A model generated the notes under the pieces. That model did not search any database, had not been told where the DNA came from, and was given only the letters and a program-made list of their open reading frames with translations. From Capitella teleta (lineage: Eukaryota; Annelida; Polychaeta; Capitellidae), in assembly GCA_000328365.1 (NCBI GenBank), contig KB295236.1, forward strand, positions 257,931 through 321,930: 64,000 nucleotides of DNA, read 5' to 3'. Positions 46,018-58,644 of the stretch are shown piece after piece. Both the position numbers and the translations under genes were made by a program. The stretch's first letter is position 1, and every line of letters starts with the position of its first letter.

Positions 46018-48312
46018 CTAAGCATCGATGCAGTCTAACCTCGCCTCATCCCTCCCAGTTAGATTGATATACACCCCGTTAATGGTCAGAATGATGTACA
46101 CAGCAAAGAAGAGAACAGTCAAGGCAAGTAGAGGCCTGAGTATTCTGAACACAGCCCAACCGTACCTCCGTTTACCCTCTTCATTCCGTCGAAGCGGCTT
46201 GCTCAAACAGAACTGCACACATGCCATGATAGCCTTCCACGTTGCGCTTATGAACACAGCGTATAGGGATAGCTTCCCTACGATTCCCCTCTTGAATGTT
46301 GCAATATACAATTCGCAACTTCCAAATGTGATGGTCAAAGCCAGAATGATTGCGATCGGCAAATCACCCAAGAACAATTCCAGAAGTTGGACCGCTTCTT
46401 GCCAATATTCCTCATTGATCACTTTTTGTCGAAATGAAGACCCCTCTCCAGTTTTCTGCAATTTCTTCACCTTGATAACACTAACCAGGCAAGTCATGAT
46501 CGCGTTTCGGAATTCTAAGAGCATCAAAAGAGAAGCGATGCTACACACTATCCCGAAGAGAATGGTGAGCGGAGATGATCCCTCAAAACGGTAGAATCCT
46601 GAGAAGGCAATCCAAGCCATAGCTACGTCATAAGCCACGACAGTCATTGACACAACACTCATGAAGATCTTCACTATGGTGTCACAATGGCTTCCACAAC
46701 TGGAGCAACACTTACAACAAGAACACTTCTTAGAAGTCGAACCCCACGCTTTCTTCATCCTCTTATTTCCCAGAATCCCTTGCGCTAGTTTTGGCGCCAT
46801 TGTTTTGGCTATTCCGCCCACTGATGTACATTTTGAAGCCCCTTCAATCATTGCTGTGACGCTGTTGCCCTTGTTGTCACCACCCCCCATTTTTAATCCC
46901 CCCATTTCGACTTTCTTCTTTTCCGGTTTACGCTGTCTCCGCTTGTTGTATCGTAAATCATCTGGATTCCTTTCATGAACTCTTTTTGATGTGCTCACAC
47001 ATCTCGATTTTCTTTCTCGTCTTTGCTTTCTTTCGACGTCGTTCTTTACTGTGTCTGAAGTTTCTTTGGACACATCTTCCTCCTTGGCGCTATTTTCGGT
47101 TGCCTTGGTTACATTATCCTTTTTCTCCCGCGAATCATCATTTTTGACCTCGTGTTCTGTATCATCAGCATTATCAGCCAATTCCTCTATTTCAAGTTCC
47201 TCATCACTCCAGACATCACCATCTTCATCATCTTTTTTCGTCCCTTCTCTTCTATGAATAGTTTTTATCTTAGATTTCTTCTTAGCTCCTGACCAGGGTC
47301 GTCTCTTTGGACTGTAGTAAGGACTGTATGGACTCTCCGTCGACATTCTACTGTATGTAGGTGAAATGAAACCATGATCTGCTAATTTATTATTCAGCTT
47401 TTTCATCATCGGTTGCGGGACGTATGCTCCTGCGTATTGCATTGCTTTAGCATGAGCAGTCTTAGTCGCCAATTTGGCAACTTTTTTGCTTTTCTCTGCG
47501 ATGATTTGTTTGTAAGTTTTCGATGTCTTAATCTTGGATTTGTTCTTCTTCGTTGTTTTCTTCTCTGTTTCAGATATCTCATTTTCCACAACCTCAGATG
47601 ATCTTGTCTCATTTCCCGTTTTCTCTTTCTTTGGCGTCTCCCCCTCATCTTTTGCATCTTCCATGATGTCTTGCATGGGTTCAGGCAGCACCTCTTTAAC
47701 GACGTTCTTGGCGACATCCACGGCACCTTTGATTCCCTTTCTTGCTTTTTCTGCCGCAATCTGCCGATAATTCTTCGCACATTTGATTTTCGCTTTCCCT
47801 CTCGATTTGCTTGGCTTGACTGCATCTTCATTGGGTTGAATTCTACTTAAAGGGGCGACTTTATTGTTCGGCATCCGCCTTGATGAAACGCTTGCTGTGA
47901 CGTCACTCGTTTGATGTTCAGCACGGAACATTTCATCGATTGATTTATGCTGTTCATTTGTATCATTTGTATTGTTCCTAGAATCGATTTCTTCTTCGAC
48001 ACCCGAGCTCCTTTCCTGAGCCTTTGATGGGAGGAAACCCCTTGCAGTCGGAAAGGTGGCTTCCTCTCCATCTTGGACAATGTCGTTTATTGGCTCAATG
48101 TGCGGAGTTTGTACCTTCTGTTTCGGTTGTTTATCTTGCCAGAATTCTCCGTCTTGTTGCTGATCAACTTCCTTCATTAACTGCTGATACAAATCATCCG
48201 CACCTTTCCCTGAACCTTTGTCTTGCTCTTCGCTGTTGTTGCCATTGCAATTCTGCGAACTGCGGCTGATGTCCGATTCATTTTCTTCGCCTTCTTTTGG
48301 GTTCTCTTCCAT
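46018..48312 (-). CDS. Unrecognised five-TM protein with long charged N-terminal tail, 764 aa
   Basis: Single coding exon; ATG 48312 follows an acceptor (CAATTTCAG|AAG) at 48317, so a 5' UTR exon lies upstream. Residues 1 to about 540 are hydrophilic, K/E-rich and disordered, with an internal duplication: KIKCAKNYRQIAAEKARK and KIKTSKTYKQIIAEKSKK, each followed by an Ala/Lys-rich helix. A cysteine cluster KKCSCCKCCSSCGSHC sits just before the membrane part. About five TM helices follow: IFMSVVSMTVVAYDVAMAWI, PLTILFGIVCSIASLLMLL, LLELFLGDLPIAIILALTI, LSLYAVFISATWKAIMACV and LRPLLALTVLFFAVYIILTI. GDLPIAI loosely recalls the DLPQ motif of XK-related proteins, but the match is too weak to name it. 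The tail could bind cytoskeleton or nucleic acid; unknown. Confidence 0.8.
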   Translation of the reverse strand: MEENPKEGEENESDISRSSQNCNGNNSEEQDKGSGKGADDLYQQLMKEVDQQQDGEFWQDKQPKQKVQTPHIEPINDIVQDGEEATFPTARGFLPSKAQERSSGVEEEIDSRNNTNDTNEQHKSIDEMFRAEHQTSDVTASVSSRRMPNNKVAPLSRIQPNEDAVKPSKSRGKAKIKCAKNYRQIAAEKARKGIKGAVDVAKNVVKEVLPEPMQDIMEDAKDEGETPKKEKTGNETRSSEVVENEISETEKKTTKKNKSKIKTSKTYKQIIAEKSKKVAKLATKTAHAKAMQYAGAYVPQPMMKKLNNKLADHGFISPTYSRMSTESPYSPYYSPKRRPWSGAKKKSKIKTIHRREGTKKDDEDGDVWSDEELEIEELADNADDTEHEVKNDDSREKKDNVTKATENSAKEEDVSKETSDTVKNDVERKQRRERKSRCVSTSKRVHERNPDDLRYNKRRQRKPEKKKVEMGGLKMGGGDNKGNSVTAMIEGASKCTSVGGIAKTMAPKLAQGILGNKRMKKAWGSTSKKCSCCKCCSSCGSHCDTIVKIFMSVVSMTVVAYDVAMAWIAFSGFYRFEGSSPLTILFGIVCSIASLLMLLEFRNAIMTCLVSVIKVKKLQKTGEGSSFRQKVINEEYWQEAVQLLELFLGDLPIAIILALTITFGSCELYIATFKRGIVGKLSLYAVFISATWKAIMACVQFCLSKPLRRNEEGKRRYGWAVFRILRPLLALTVLFFAVYIILTINGVYINLTGRDEARLDCIDA

Positions 48313-51300
48313 TCTTCTGAAATTGAAATAGAAAAGAAGGATTTAATTTGGTGGCCATCACATACATACTTGCAATTTTTTTGATTGGGTTGGAAAAAAA
48401 GAGAGGAATAGAATGGGAGAAGAAAGCAGAGAAGAAGAAGAATTTTCGTGCATTTTGTGACATCAACTAACAACAATTCCTTGTATGTACAATTAACTTA
48501 AGATCAGTTTCATGCCGTTGCATTGAAGCCAGCTGATCGATTAATTTTCTCTTGTCGAATCTTTCTAAGTGTCTTGGGGTAAGGTGACTCTTTTTCAGCT
48601 TAACCGCCCCCTCCACACATATTCTCGTTTACTGCTTTCAAAAGTTAAAGCGACCCCCCATATACACAAGTATAATACTCAAATTCTACATAATCTAAAA
48701 ATCAATAGCATTGAACTTAAGTACCTTGTCAAAACAAAGCATAATCCAATTTGAGCTTTATAGCGTTCTGCTGTGTCAATTGCACTGTGCACACTCCGAA
48801 GTTAGACAAGATTAGCAATTGATTCCAGGGGTAACGGTATCCCATATTTTGAGGGGCTATTGCAAAGATATTCTGAATTTTAAGCCCTAATAGTTGTTGC
48901 AAAATCGATTTCAGTTCAATTTTTGATTACATCACTTTTCAGTGAAGAACAAAGAAACGAAATTTATCGATACTTTTATACACTATACAGCGTATGACAT
49001 GGATTGCTACCTATAATGTCGTTAATCAGATCAATCGCTATACGCCCATCCAATTTTAATAAATACCGGTAAATATAAATATTCAACGGATTAATGACTA
49101 CGTCATTTTTATAGTTGTTTAAAAATTCGTTGTAATAGTATTAAGATTCCTTGTTTTTAATCGTTTATGTGCATACGTAAAATCCAAGCTTAAACGCAAA
49201 ATTTGGTTAGTGCATGAATTGCGTTGAGTTTTGTTGCCTATGATAATCGATAAGAGTAGGGGGAAACCCCGGTCCCGAGCCTTCTGTTCTGGCGCCCGTA
49301 TCATTCGATCGGATTGGGTGGAGCCGTAAAAACCCATTACTCACTCTTGCCTATGATAATCTACGTACAATGAAATTACATTGCCCCACCCCAAGTAAAA
49401 CTCAATTTAGTTGTATGGTATCATAATTGAGTACAAAATATACAAATAAACACAATATTTCAGTCACCCATACCAATTCGAGTTCGGCACTCACCTCAAT
49501 CATCCAACTTCCTTTCTTCACGAAGCAGTATTCAACATCTTGTTTACCAGTTCATGCTTTTTGAAGTTAATTCACAGCACCGAAGTGCCGCATTGCAAAC
49601 ACCTTCTCTCGCAAATGATCAATAAATTGTGTTGCCTGAAATTGTCCTTAAATTCTATGGTCGGCTGCACAGTCATCGATTCCTTTCTCCCTCTTCGGAG
49701 GGAAAAAAAAACCAATGCTTGTGTTTATATGTCGTCATGGATACTTTGGCATTCAGGGTGGGGCCTGATGAGGTGAGCATGAAATAATTCATGCGAGTAA
49801 GCACACGATCACGATTGAGATTTGCTTTGCCCTGGATAATTATTACATGTTGTATAATACATGTATAAAAAAAGATTTATTCATTCATAAATGTGCTCCG
49901 TTTCCAGGGCTGGGTCTGCTCAAAGGCGCTTCAAAATCCACAACAGATACAAAACGGTAACTGGATTAAAACATCGATGGTTAAAACTACGTAATTCGGA
50001 TAATACGGTTAACGACGTCGTGTATTTTGATGAATAGGAGACCAACAATTAGAAAGTGTAATAGACTGATAGTATCTGTGCATTGCTAAAAATTGATATT
50101 GGAAAAAAAATAAAAGAAAAAAATCCCAAAACAATGAACAATCCGAACGACAGGAACATGTAGTTAAATTAGCGAATGAGAATTGACCAAATACGAAGTA
50201 AATTGATTATTACCTGCAATGGGGCCAAGGGTAAAAGTATTACATGTATCCATTTGGCGAGTAAAGTTATGTTTAGTTCATGATTCACTAGTGGTGGAAC
50301 ATTATTTCTGTGACATATGCGTCTAAGATTCAGTCGGTAAAATTTCGGAAGATGCAAAATGTACAGCAAAACAGTTAGCAATGCAGTTGGGTTGGATTTC
50401 TTTTAAACTAAATAAAGCAAATTGAAGCAAATTCATTATAACAGGAAGTATACAGTAAAACATATATTAGACGACAATCTGTCTAACGCAACCAGCAATC
50501 ACAAGAGAACAAATTAAAGTATAGTTAAAGAAAATATACAAGTATAACAAGGTGCAAAATGACCAATCGGTCGGTCGGTCATAGCGAGTGGAATCTCCGT
50601 GCGAGTTGGTTGCCTTTAAAAAACCCAATTATTTCACATTTCTCTATAGAGGATCATAGAGGTGAGCACGCACGGTTATTGTGCTTCAACCGAAATTAAC
50701 TGTGATATTCAATTAAGATCAAAACACGAAGGCGATCACTCGCGAATGTGACGAACAAATTATGTTTTTGCTGATGGCAGTTGAATTCTTTAGCTGTCAA
50801 AGGGATGCGGATATATCAATCGAAGATATGCGCGTGTGTCGATCAAACAATGTTAGGGGCTCTGAGCTTCTCAAGGCTCCACATTAATTTCAGCTTTGCC
50901 CCTGATTTCAACCATTCAATTAGGTCAAACAATGGAACTGTGACCAACATTCGCAAGGGGCACTGGGCATTGACCCGATATATTAAATTGTGCTAACTTC
51001 ACTTTATGTACATATCCGGAGATAGAAGCTCTCAATCTGATGTTGCTATGACAACCCGGTGTAAAACGACCACCTGGCTATGACGACCACTCTCAGTTGG
51101 TGCTATGTTTCTCTTTGAAACCAAACGGAGGGGACTCGTGCTAAAACCCTCTGCATGCCTTACAAGCATAGGTTTATCGAACACTTTGGCAATGATGCTG
51201 CTGAGGGCAATTGACCAAATTTATTTATCCTCTACAGAAGGGATTAAAGTGGGCAGATTGGTGAGCTATCATTGCATTCAAAAGAAAGGACAGACAATTA

Positions 51301-52083
51301 ACATATTCTTAAACAACAACTCGTGACACCCATCTATGGTGTAATCAGAATATATTCCACCCTTATAATTTATAACCTCAGATTTACCAGGTATTATTTT
51401 TTGTGCTGAACTTTTTGTTAAATTCAAGTTCGATTTTCCCCCTATAAACGCCATTGTTTTGCTCAACAAGCGTGCATTGATAATTGGCTCAATAATATAT
51501 AAGTAATATCAAAGGGTGACGATCGAATAGATTATGACCTTCATGCACAGAACACAAAGTCCCAACGTGATCCATAAGGTTATCAGAGACAGCAAATTGA
51601 CTGATTAGTGAGGTGGTTTGAGTTACGCCACTCGCGTAAGAGAGACCTACATTTGACATATCAGTTTCACAGCACAAGGTCAGTGACCTCGACCGAAATC
51701 GACAATTACATGATTGGGTTCCTTCGTGCAAAACAGTAAACCCACTTGATACATTTTGTGCTCCTATACAAACTTTTAATAATCTTCCCCCAAATATGTT
51801 TCCAGATCCCCCCACCACCAAATAGCTGATGTGATTAAAAGAAAAAAAAAAAATGCAAACAAGAAGAACGAAAAAGAAGAAAAAAAGGAATGGAAAAAGT
51901 AAAGCATTAACAGCACAACAGACAGAACTACTAGAGATTTGCCATTCAATATGAGATGCTTCCCAAAAATGTAACTTCATTGCCTAGCAACCAGAGAATT
52001 TCCGGTTTAATTTTGTTGCGTAAATGCTTATTCTGCCAGAAAATTCCAGTTTGCACTCTCATAACCTGGTGTTCAGCTTCCTT
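48313..52083. other. Intergenic, mostly featureless
   Basis: Contains one truncated SINE at 49249-49346 and short ORFs without support. An upstream exon for the minus-strand gene should lie at its left end. Nothing else seen. Confidence 0.5.
49249..49346 (+). mobile_element. 5'-truncated SINE with 15-bp target-site duplication
   Basis: Begins GATAAGAGTAGGGGGAAACC and ends (CTCA)n like the SINE at 30347. TTGCCTATGATAATC flanks it on both sides (49234-49248 and 49347-49361), a perfect 15-bp duplication. Severe 5' truncation plus a long duplication is the mark of LINE-driven target-primed insertion, and the perfect repeat indicates recent insertion. Confidence 0.95.
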
Positions 52084-53855
52084 ATGCCCCGAGCAGTTTC
52101 GCTTATTATCATTTTCTCATCAACATTATCTGTATTTGTGAAGCTAGTGATGGGAACGGATATTCTAGCAGACCTTATAGCGCAATTACCAGGTACAGTA
52201 TTATCTTACTTAGTATTTAATATTTCCGATTAGTTTTAATATTCTTAAGCCGTAAATTAGGCCGCATCCGATCGCATGTGGTTATAACTTACAGGCTATA
52301 TGCTATTATCCACATGCTTAAAAATAAAACTGTAAAATTAATGTGAAAGCCTTCCTTATCTCTCTGTGGACATTTCAGACAGTGATGACAAGCCATCAGT
52401 GGAACTCGGTGAGTTTAATTCAAAACAAGGTGAGAACGAACAACTTTCCTTTCTCTGATTCAGTGAGCGAGCGTGATCCTAAATTGTACGATTTCATGCG
52501 AGCCGGAATGGACATCAAACGAACAGGTCAGTGACCCCATCCTCCCTCTATCCCTCTCATGCCTTCTTGTCACCTCCAGTGTTCCCCACTGAAGGTCAAG
52601 ACACAGAGCTTCACTGTGACAACGGAAAGGAGACCATGGAATTCGACGAATTCAAGTTTTTCTGGCGCAAGGATAACGTGACATTTACCATCGACGGCAG
52701 CAAGTACATCCTTGCAGTAGGCGGAAAATTGACAATTCGCAACACTACGACATCAGACAGTGGTCTCTACAGTTGCGTGATTATGTCTGCAGATGATACA
52801 TTCAAGAAAATTATGCCTCCCTACAAACTCACCGGTATGTACGACATCAAAACAAGGCCCTTTGTTGCGGCGGAAAATTTTGTGAAACACCCTGTATATA
52901 AGAAATACATAATATTATTTCACTGATTTCAGTTCTCCAGGCACCAAAAGCAGCCAAGATATACAAAGCCGTTTACGATATCGAAGGAGTGTGCTCCAAT
53001 ACTCCTTTCGAAAGCGGCTGGCAGAACAAGCTAAAAGTTCTCAAAGTTCGACTCTGTGGAAAGAGGAAGAATTGCGCTTACGTCATCAAGAATTCATGCG
53101 AGAAGGGATACAGTGACAGAATGGAGAGAGCGATTGAGGTCACGCATAGTGGAACAGAGCAGAAGCAAACCACCAATTGTAACATCATCTGCGAACAGAG
53201 TCACATCAGGCATCAGCTCAGCAAGGTGCCCACTCTTACTATCAAAATTTAAGGCCAGATAAGCAATAATATCAAATTTCAAGGATGACCAACTGATCAG
53301 TCGACTTCTCAATGGTAGGACGCTGTATGGTCGCGCTGCCCTTCCGGAACCAGTACGATACAAAAGTCACTTTATCCACGAATGCGCAGCAGGACACGGC
53401 TTATACCGTGACGTCATTTGCCGTAAGAGTGCATTCATCATGTTGGAGTATTATGTAACCCACATATGCAGTCCCATGTCCACCCGGGATGACTCAGGAT
53501 CCAGCCAGTGCTCATTGCTCAACATGTGCCTCTGGGTTCACAACCTACAGCTACGGCAGCGCGTCTTGCACAAGGATTCTGCCAGGTTTGGAAGAGAAAT
53601 TAGGTAAAGTGGATGACAGCAAAGAGGACAAAGAGAAAGTTCCCTTTAAGACGCGACTCAAAGGTCTCTCATCTACAACTATCATCTTCATATTTCTTGG
53701 TATGGGGGCTGGTGTTGCTGTGTGAGTACATTGAGGTCTGTGAGTCGGGCAGTTTGATTTTAAATGTTGTTTTAATTTTGTACAGGTTTGCCTTTGTTGC
53801 GACCACTCTTCTTTCGCTGATCAAGTGCAGACGCCAAAGGAAGGTTAAGCCATGA
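52084..53855 (+). CDS. Ig-domain plus Cys-module single-pass receptor-like protein, 402 aa
   Basis: Eight exons, all phase-matched: 52084-52192, 52379-52408, 52464-52526, 52580-52834, 52933-53225, 53284-53422, 53472-53721, 53786-53855. Signal peptide PRAVSLIIIFSSTLSVFVKL. An Ig-like domain spans about residues 68-152, with Cys80, Trp96, Cys133 and DSGLYSC. A roughly 145-aa middle region, residues 153-296, is unrecognised. Then C-PCPPGMTQDP...HCSTCASGFTTYSYGSASC (297-329), the ephrin-receptor-like/GCC2-GCC3 cysteine module. The TM helix is at about 364-391, then a short basic tail KCRRQRKVKP with no signalling motif. It could be a cell-surface adhesion or recognition molecule. The first ATG of the exon in frame is 52024; 52084 was chosen because it starts the signal peptide directly. 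Confidence 0.85.
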
Positions 53856-54736
53856 ATATTCAAGTCTGGAATGATTATAATTATTATAAAGCATCTGACA
53901 GAACTTAATTTCACTCGATTCAATTTTATTTCAAAATTAAATTAATTAAACTAATCCAATTAGGTGATATCTGTGCACCTATATTTATGCAGAATAGCAT
54001 ACTTGGTATGGCCCTGACCCTCACATTTCAACCTTTTTGATGATATCGGGTTACCGCTAGATATTCAGGTTAATTAATTAACTCTTAATGTCCACTCAAC
54101 ATACCAAGTATAATTAACCATAGTTATATAAACGGCACACAACTTGATTGGCTTAAAAATAAAGGTGGTTCATTATATCATATGTTATTGCATAGCTATG
54201 AAAGTTTGGGGTGAAAGTGAGGTTCAATAAACGATTCACACATGACGAAATTTACTAAACAGTGAACACCATTTATTAGACGACCAAAAGAGGCCATCTC
54301 ACAGCACACAAGTTCACTGATTCAGTTTTTGTAAATGTTGTGCAATACAATGTGTGTTGTGCACAATAACGTAGCTACATGTGCAATCAAACATGCATCT
54401 TTATCATTCTTTGAGATTCCTATTGGTCAGATTACCGATTGTCATGAGAGACTAACCACAAGGAATTAAGACATTCAACCCTGGGGGGATGGGCCGGGTT
54501 TATACCCATCTTGAGATTTCATTGGTTGATTCCCGCGAAGGGTGCGTTTATCAGGCTTGCAGAATGCTGTTGCAAACCCACAAAGCCAACCTCAATTCGC
54601 GCACAGGCCTCACTTCATTGAGCAGCAAGCAAAAAGAAAAGCTGACGACCACAACTGACGTATCTGTCCTTTTGCTTTATTACTTGGGCATTAATCATCA
54701 ACTGATAATATTTGATCAACATTTCCAATATCAACA
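53856..54736. other. Intergenic between receptor gene and GPCR
   Basis: AT-rich; no coding signal. Likely holds the 3' UTR of the Ig receptor and the GPCR promoter. Confidence 0.4.
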
Positions 54737-55804
54737 ATGGAAGTATCGACCAGCGATATGTTTTCAAACACAGGCAATACGACATCGACAGAAAGCATAA
54801 TCGACGTACAGCCAACTGAGGACATCAGCACCTGGTACCCATGGGTCCTGGCAACGGTGTACATCATCATGGGAGGAGGTGTTTTCCTCAACTTCATCAC
54901 AGTAGTTGCTTTGATGAAGTCGTCACTGCTATCCAGTGGTAAACCTGTTCACCAGTTCATCTTCAATATGGCAATGAGTGACCTCCTCGCTTGCTTGGTC
55001 AGTCAACCATTTTTGATGTTTCAGTACGCCGAAGCTGGTGCTCGGTACATAATGAATCGTAAAATGGCTTGCATGGGGTCTTTAGTCGGTTTAAACATTG
55101 GGTTTGACTCAACTGTTACGGCTCTGTTTTTGATCACATGTGAGCGACTATTTGCAATCATCTCACCTTTGCAGCACATGCACCGTGTGACCAGAAGAGC
55201 CTGTCGTGTCGTCACCTGGCTGCTGGTCACAGCTAAAAGTGCCGTACTGCTCTTCTGGAACAGTTGGAATCCTCGTGCTCCTTGCGTTATAATAGTGATC
55301 CTTCCAGAGCAATACGGGTACTATATTTACAATCCGAACTTATACATTAGTATGGGACTCATAATTCTTCTAAACTTCATTCTTGGTGTTGCAGTCATTA
55401 TCGCAAAGCGTAAAGCAAAGACTATGCATGCCTCTCAAACGTTGATGAAGTCATCGAAGAGTGAGCTGAAGATTGTCAAGATCGTCTTTTTCGCGGTTGC
55501 TGTGCTTGTTGTGACGTGGATACCTAACAACACGCTCGGTACTTTGATCTTCGGCTACATCCAGAAGGGACAAGCGACGCCCTTTGAACTACTGGTTGCC
55601 TTGCACATGACGCGCGGGATGACATTGATTGGCACTGTGGCTGACCCGTTGATTTATTTTCTGCAGAACAATCAATGTCGGGATGCTGTCCTCGGGCTGT
55701 TTGGTCGCACTGGAACACCAGAGATCAAGCAGTCCATTTACGCCATTGATATGAAGAATTCCAAGTCACAAATATCAGGTAAAACATTGACGACAGAAAT
55801 GTAG
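54737..55804 (+). CDS. Rhodopsin-like (class A) G protein-coupled receptor, 355 aa, intronless
   Basis: An N-terminal stretch with an N-glycosylation site (N14-T-T) precedes seven TMs. TM1 has LN52F; TM2 has MSDLLACL (Asp82, the class A sodium-site Asp). Cys112 and Cys183 can form the TM3-ECL2 disulfide. The DRY motif is replaced by CERLF (135-139). TM6 has VTWIP in place of CWxP, and TM7 has DPLIYFLQNNQCRDAV, a DPxxY form of NPxxY followed by helix 8. The ligand class cannot be inferred; it does not clearly match opsin, amine or peptide receptor subfamilies. It lies 880 bp downstream of the Ig receptor gene in the same direction. Invertebrate expansions of orphan class A receptors often look like this. 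Confidence 0.9.
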   Translation: MEVSTSDMFSNTGNTTSTESIIDVQPTEDISTWYPWVLATVYIIMGGGVFLNFITVVALMKSSLLSSGKPVHQFIFNMAMSDLLACLVSQPFLMFQYAEAGARYIMNRKMACMGSLVGLNIGFDSTVTALFLITCERLFAIISPLQHMHRVTRRACRVVTWLLVTAKSAVLLFWNSWNPRAPCVIIVILPEQYGYYIYNPNLYISMGLIILLNFILGVAVIIAKRKAKTMHASQTLMKSSKSELKIVKIVFFAVAVLVVTWIPNNTLGTLIFGYIQKGQATPFELLVALHMTRGMTLIGTVADPLIYFLQNNQCRDAVLGLFGRTGTPEIKQSIYAIDMKNSKSQISGKTLTTEM

Positions 55805-57496
55805 AATTAAACAAACGATACCTATGATTATATTCATTGAGTGGATACTGTATCGAAATTGGTACTCACATTACCATTTTCTATCGATATTTATTTTGTG
55901 CTGTTACTTATAGAGAACCTCTGATCATTTTGGAACCACTCTAGATCGATTCCAATGGCTTCTATGTTTGAATGCAGAGAGACTAATTTTGAAACTGCCC
56001 GACATCTTTGAATATAACCATACTTAGGTGCAAAAGGAACCCACCTCTTTGGTTATGGCAACACCTTTTTCGGGGTATGCATTGCATAGACACGAATTTT
56101 TGTGTGTAATAATTTAAGCCACTTGCGCATAAATTCCTGAAATTTCAAAGAAAGTAAATGGAATTAACGTTTCTCTGCATTCCTCCCCTGTCGCACATTC
56201 AGTAAATATGGCTGCCTTGAACCAGTCCTAGCCCTGAGTTCGCCGGATTTGTAAGTCCTGTCGGTTTGCTGTCACTCTTAGGCATCCAGAACGGGCCCAA
56301 TCCACGGGAGACTTGGTTTCTTCTGCTCGATGACGCATTTGTTGCGTGGTTCATACATTGTGGTCCGATTTGGCGGTTTGTGACCCTTTGGATCAACTCC
56401 ATGCTCCAGAAGGCTTCTAGATATTACTCTCCATGAAGCTGTCAGCCTTCCCAGAATGAACAGTATTCAAAAGTCTGATTGCTTTTGAGTGAAGTACTCG
56501 TTGGAGTATCATTCCCGTCAATTTCATCGTCTAGCAATGTCATCCTGTTATGAGAGTACTCGAAATAATGTTTATCAGGATTCATGGATTGGCTTTGCAA
56601 GGAAATCAATTTTGGATCGCGAACGGTTTGAAGATTAAGATCGTAGACTTGCGCACTGCGTAGAATATACCTATAGACGCAAACATGGGTTAACTCATTA
56701 TTAAGTCAATTATACATCATTGCGTTTCTTTTGCACCTACGTATAAGTCAAGGCCAACTACATTACGCCTTTCTTACTCAGGCAGAATAGGTCTAAACGT
56801 GACAAGCGTGAGATTTATTATATCAAGATTGCTGAAATAGCTACTCGCGGCTCCCATAGTTAACAATAGAATAATTTATGTTATGACATCACAGTAGTCC
56901 GAAATCGAATTCGAGAAGAAAGCGAGATTTTAAACCTCTCTAATTCGATGCACCAAGAAATTAACCTATAGCAAGCGTAATGTCAGTCAACAGGCGTAAT
57001 TGTCTTTTAGGGTGCACTCTCTATCATCGTAAATTATTCAAAACAACCAGAGGTCCTCTTCAATTTTGCCTCCACGCAAGTTATATCTATAATAATAATA
57101 TATGTATTAAGTGGAGAATATTTCGAATTGGTATTATACAATGCCTGTTTTCTATTCATATTAATTATGATGTGCCTTCACTTGAGTTACATCTAAAACG
57201 GTATTTATGTATAAAGGGAAAAATATTTTGAAATTGGTATTTTAATTCCTTTTTTTTTGTTCATATAAATTTTACGTCGAGCTTTAAATGATATCTCTAA
57301 AACAACTATCGATTAACGAATATTTCGAAATGGGCATTAAACTATAATAATATTATACGAATGTTTGAAAATTGCATATTGTTATGCATTGTATTGTAAT
57401 TTTGAACACTTTTATGCTATTTTATTCTCATAATTATATCAATGTATTTCTTTTCTTTTTCACAGATTTTGTTAATGATGATGATGATGATGATGC

Positions 57497-57558
<62 letters not shown>

Positions 57559-58634
57559 GCTATTATTATTACTATTATTATTTTTGTTTTTGTTTTTGTT
57601 TTTGTTTTTTGTTTTTGTTTTTTTTCAGAATATGTTGTTGCTTTTCTGGTTTCTCCACCTTGTCTTATCCTGTCACATTCATATTTACGTTGTGCTTTCA
57701 CTTAAATGATGTCATTGAAAATATCTATTAATTGAAGAATATTTCGGAATGGCTTTTCAACTGCTCCTGATCTCTTCACATAATGATCTATTTTGCCCAA
57801 GTGATATCTGTGATTCAGCTCACATTATGATTGTTTACAGATGTTTCAATATTGTTTGTTTCCACGTTTGGAATAATCTGCACTCAGAATTTATGCCGTT
57901 TTGGTTGATTAAATTTAATCAATTTATACATTCAAGTACATGCCTCGCACATAATTATGTGAATTATTGGGTTGGGATAAAAAATAAGACATTTTGGACA
58001 ATATGGCGCAATCTATTTTTTTTTCAAGCGAAGTGGGTGGATGATGGATGCCATTGTGTTTGCTATGTGTTGGCCAAGAAAATAAACTCGGAAAGTTTTG
58101 GATGACGTATGCACTGGACTTTTATATGAACGGAAGTCTCTCGGTCTAGTAAATTAGCCAAAATGAAAGTTATGAGTCACATTTAGTGACAGGCTATTCC
58201 CGAGGATGAACAGCAATTTCCACATTTTTTTTTCAGAATACCGTCTGAATATTCTCATATACAGGAGATCTGAGACCACCGCTGACGAATAGGCTAATCA
58301 TCATGGTGACATTGACACTGCAGAATAATTGGGTTCACTGTGCATTCAGTGATTGGCTGGTCGTCGTAGATCGCACGATTTCCAGACAAGGAACTCAGGA
58401 AGGATACCAGTTAATTAAGTTAATTTAAAGTCTAAGTATGCTTATTTAGTTTTATAATTTCACTGCACAGACTAATATCGGATGAGGGGTTATATTTTTC
58501 TCGTTTTTTGTTATTCATGTGTGCTGCAGATGTCAAGGCAATGCAATATCGTGAGCATAGAGCTAGTAACAGACCACGCATGGCCCTCGAAACGCCGGCA
58601 CGCAATCAAGCGTATCGGTAAAGCGGCGGAAAAG
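55805..58634. other. Intergenic, AT-rich with microsatellites
   Basis: No supported gene. Microsatellites at 57497-57624 give long low-complexity ORFs in several frames, which are artefacts. Confidence 0.6.
57497..57624. repeat. Compound microsatellite (TTA)n then (TTTTTG)n
   Basis: About 20 ATT/TTA triplets, imperfect at the end, then about seven TTTTTG-type units. Confidence 0.95.
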
Positions 58635-58644
58635 TGGTGCAGAG

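Noticed and set aside
47406-47831. 141-aa basic ORF
   Set aside because: Overlaps the 764-aa gene in another frame; shadow.
57372-57731. Poly-Tyr and poly-Ile ORFs
   Set aside because: Translation of a microsatellite.
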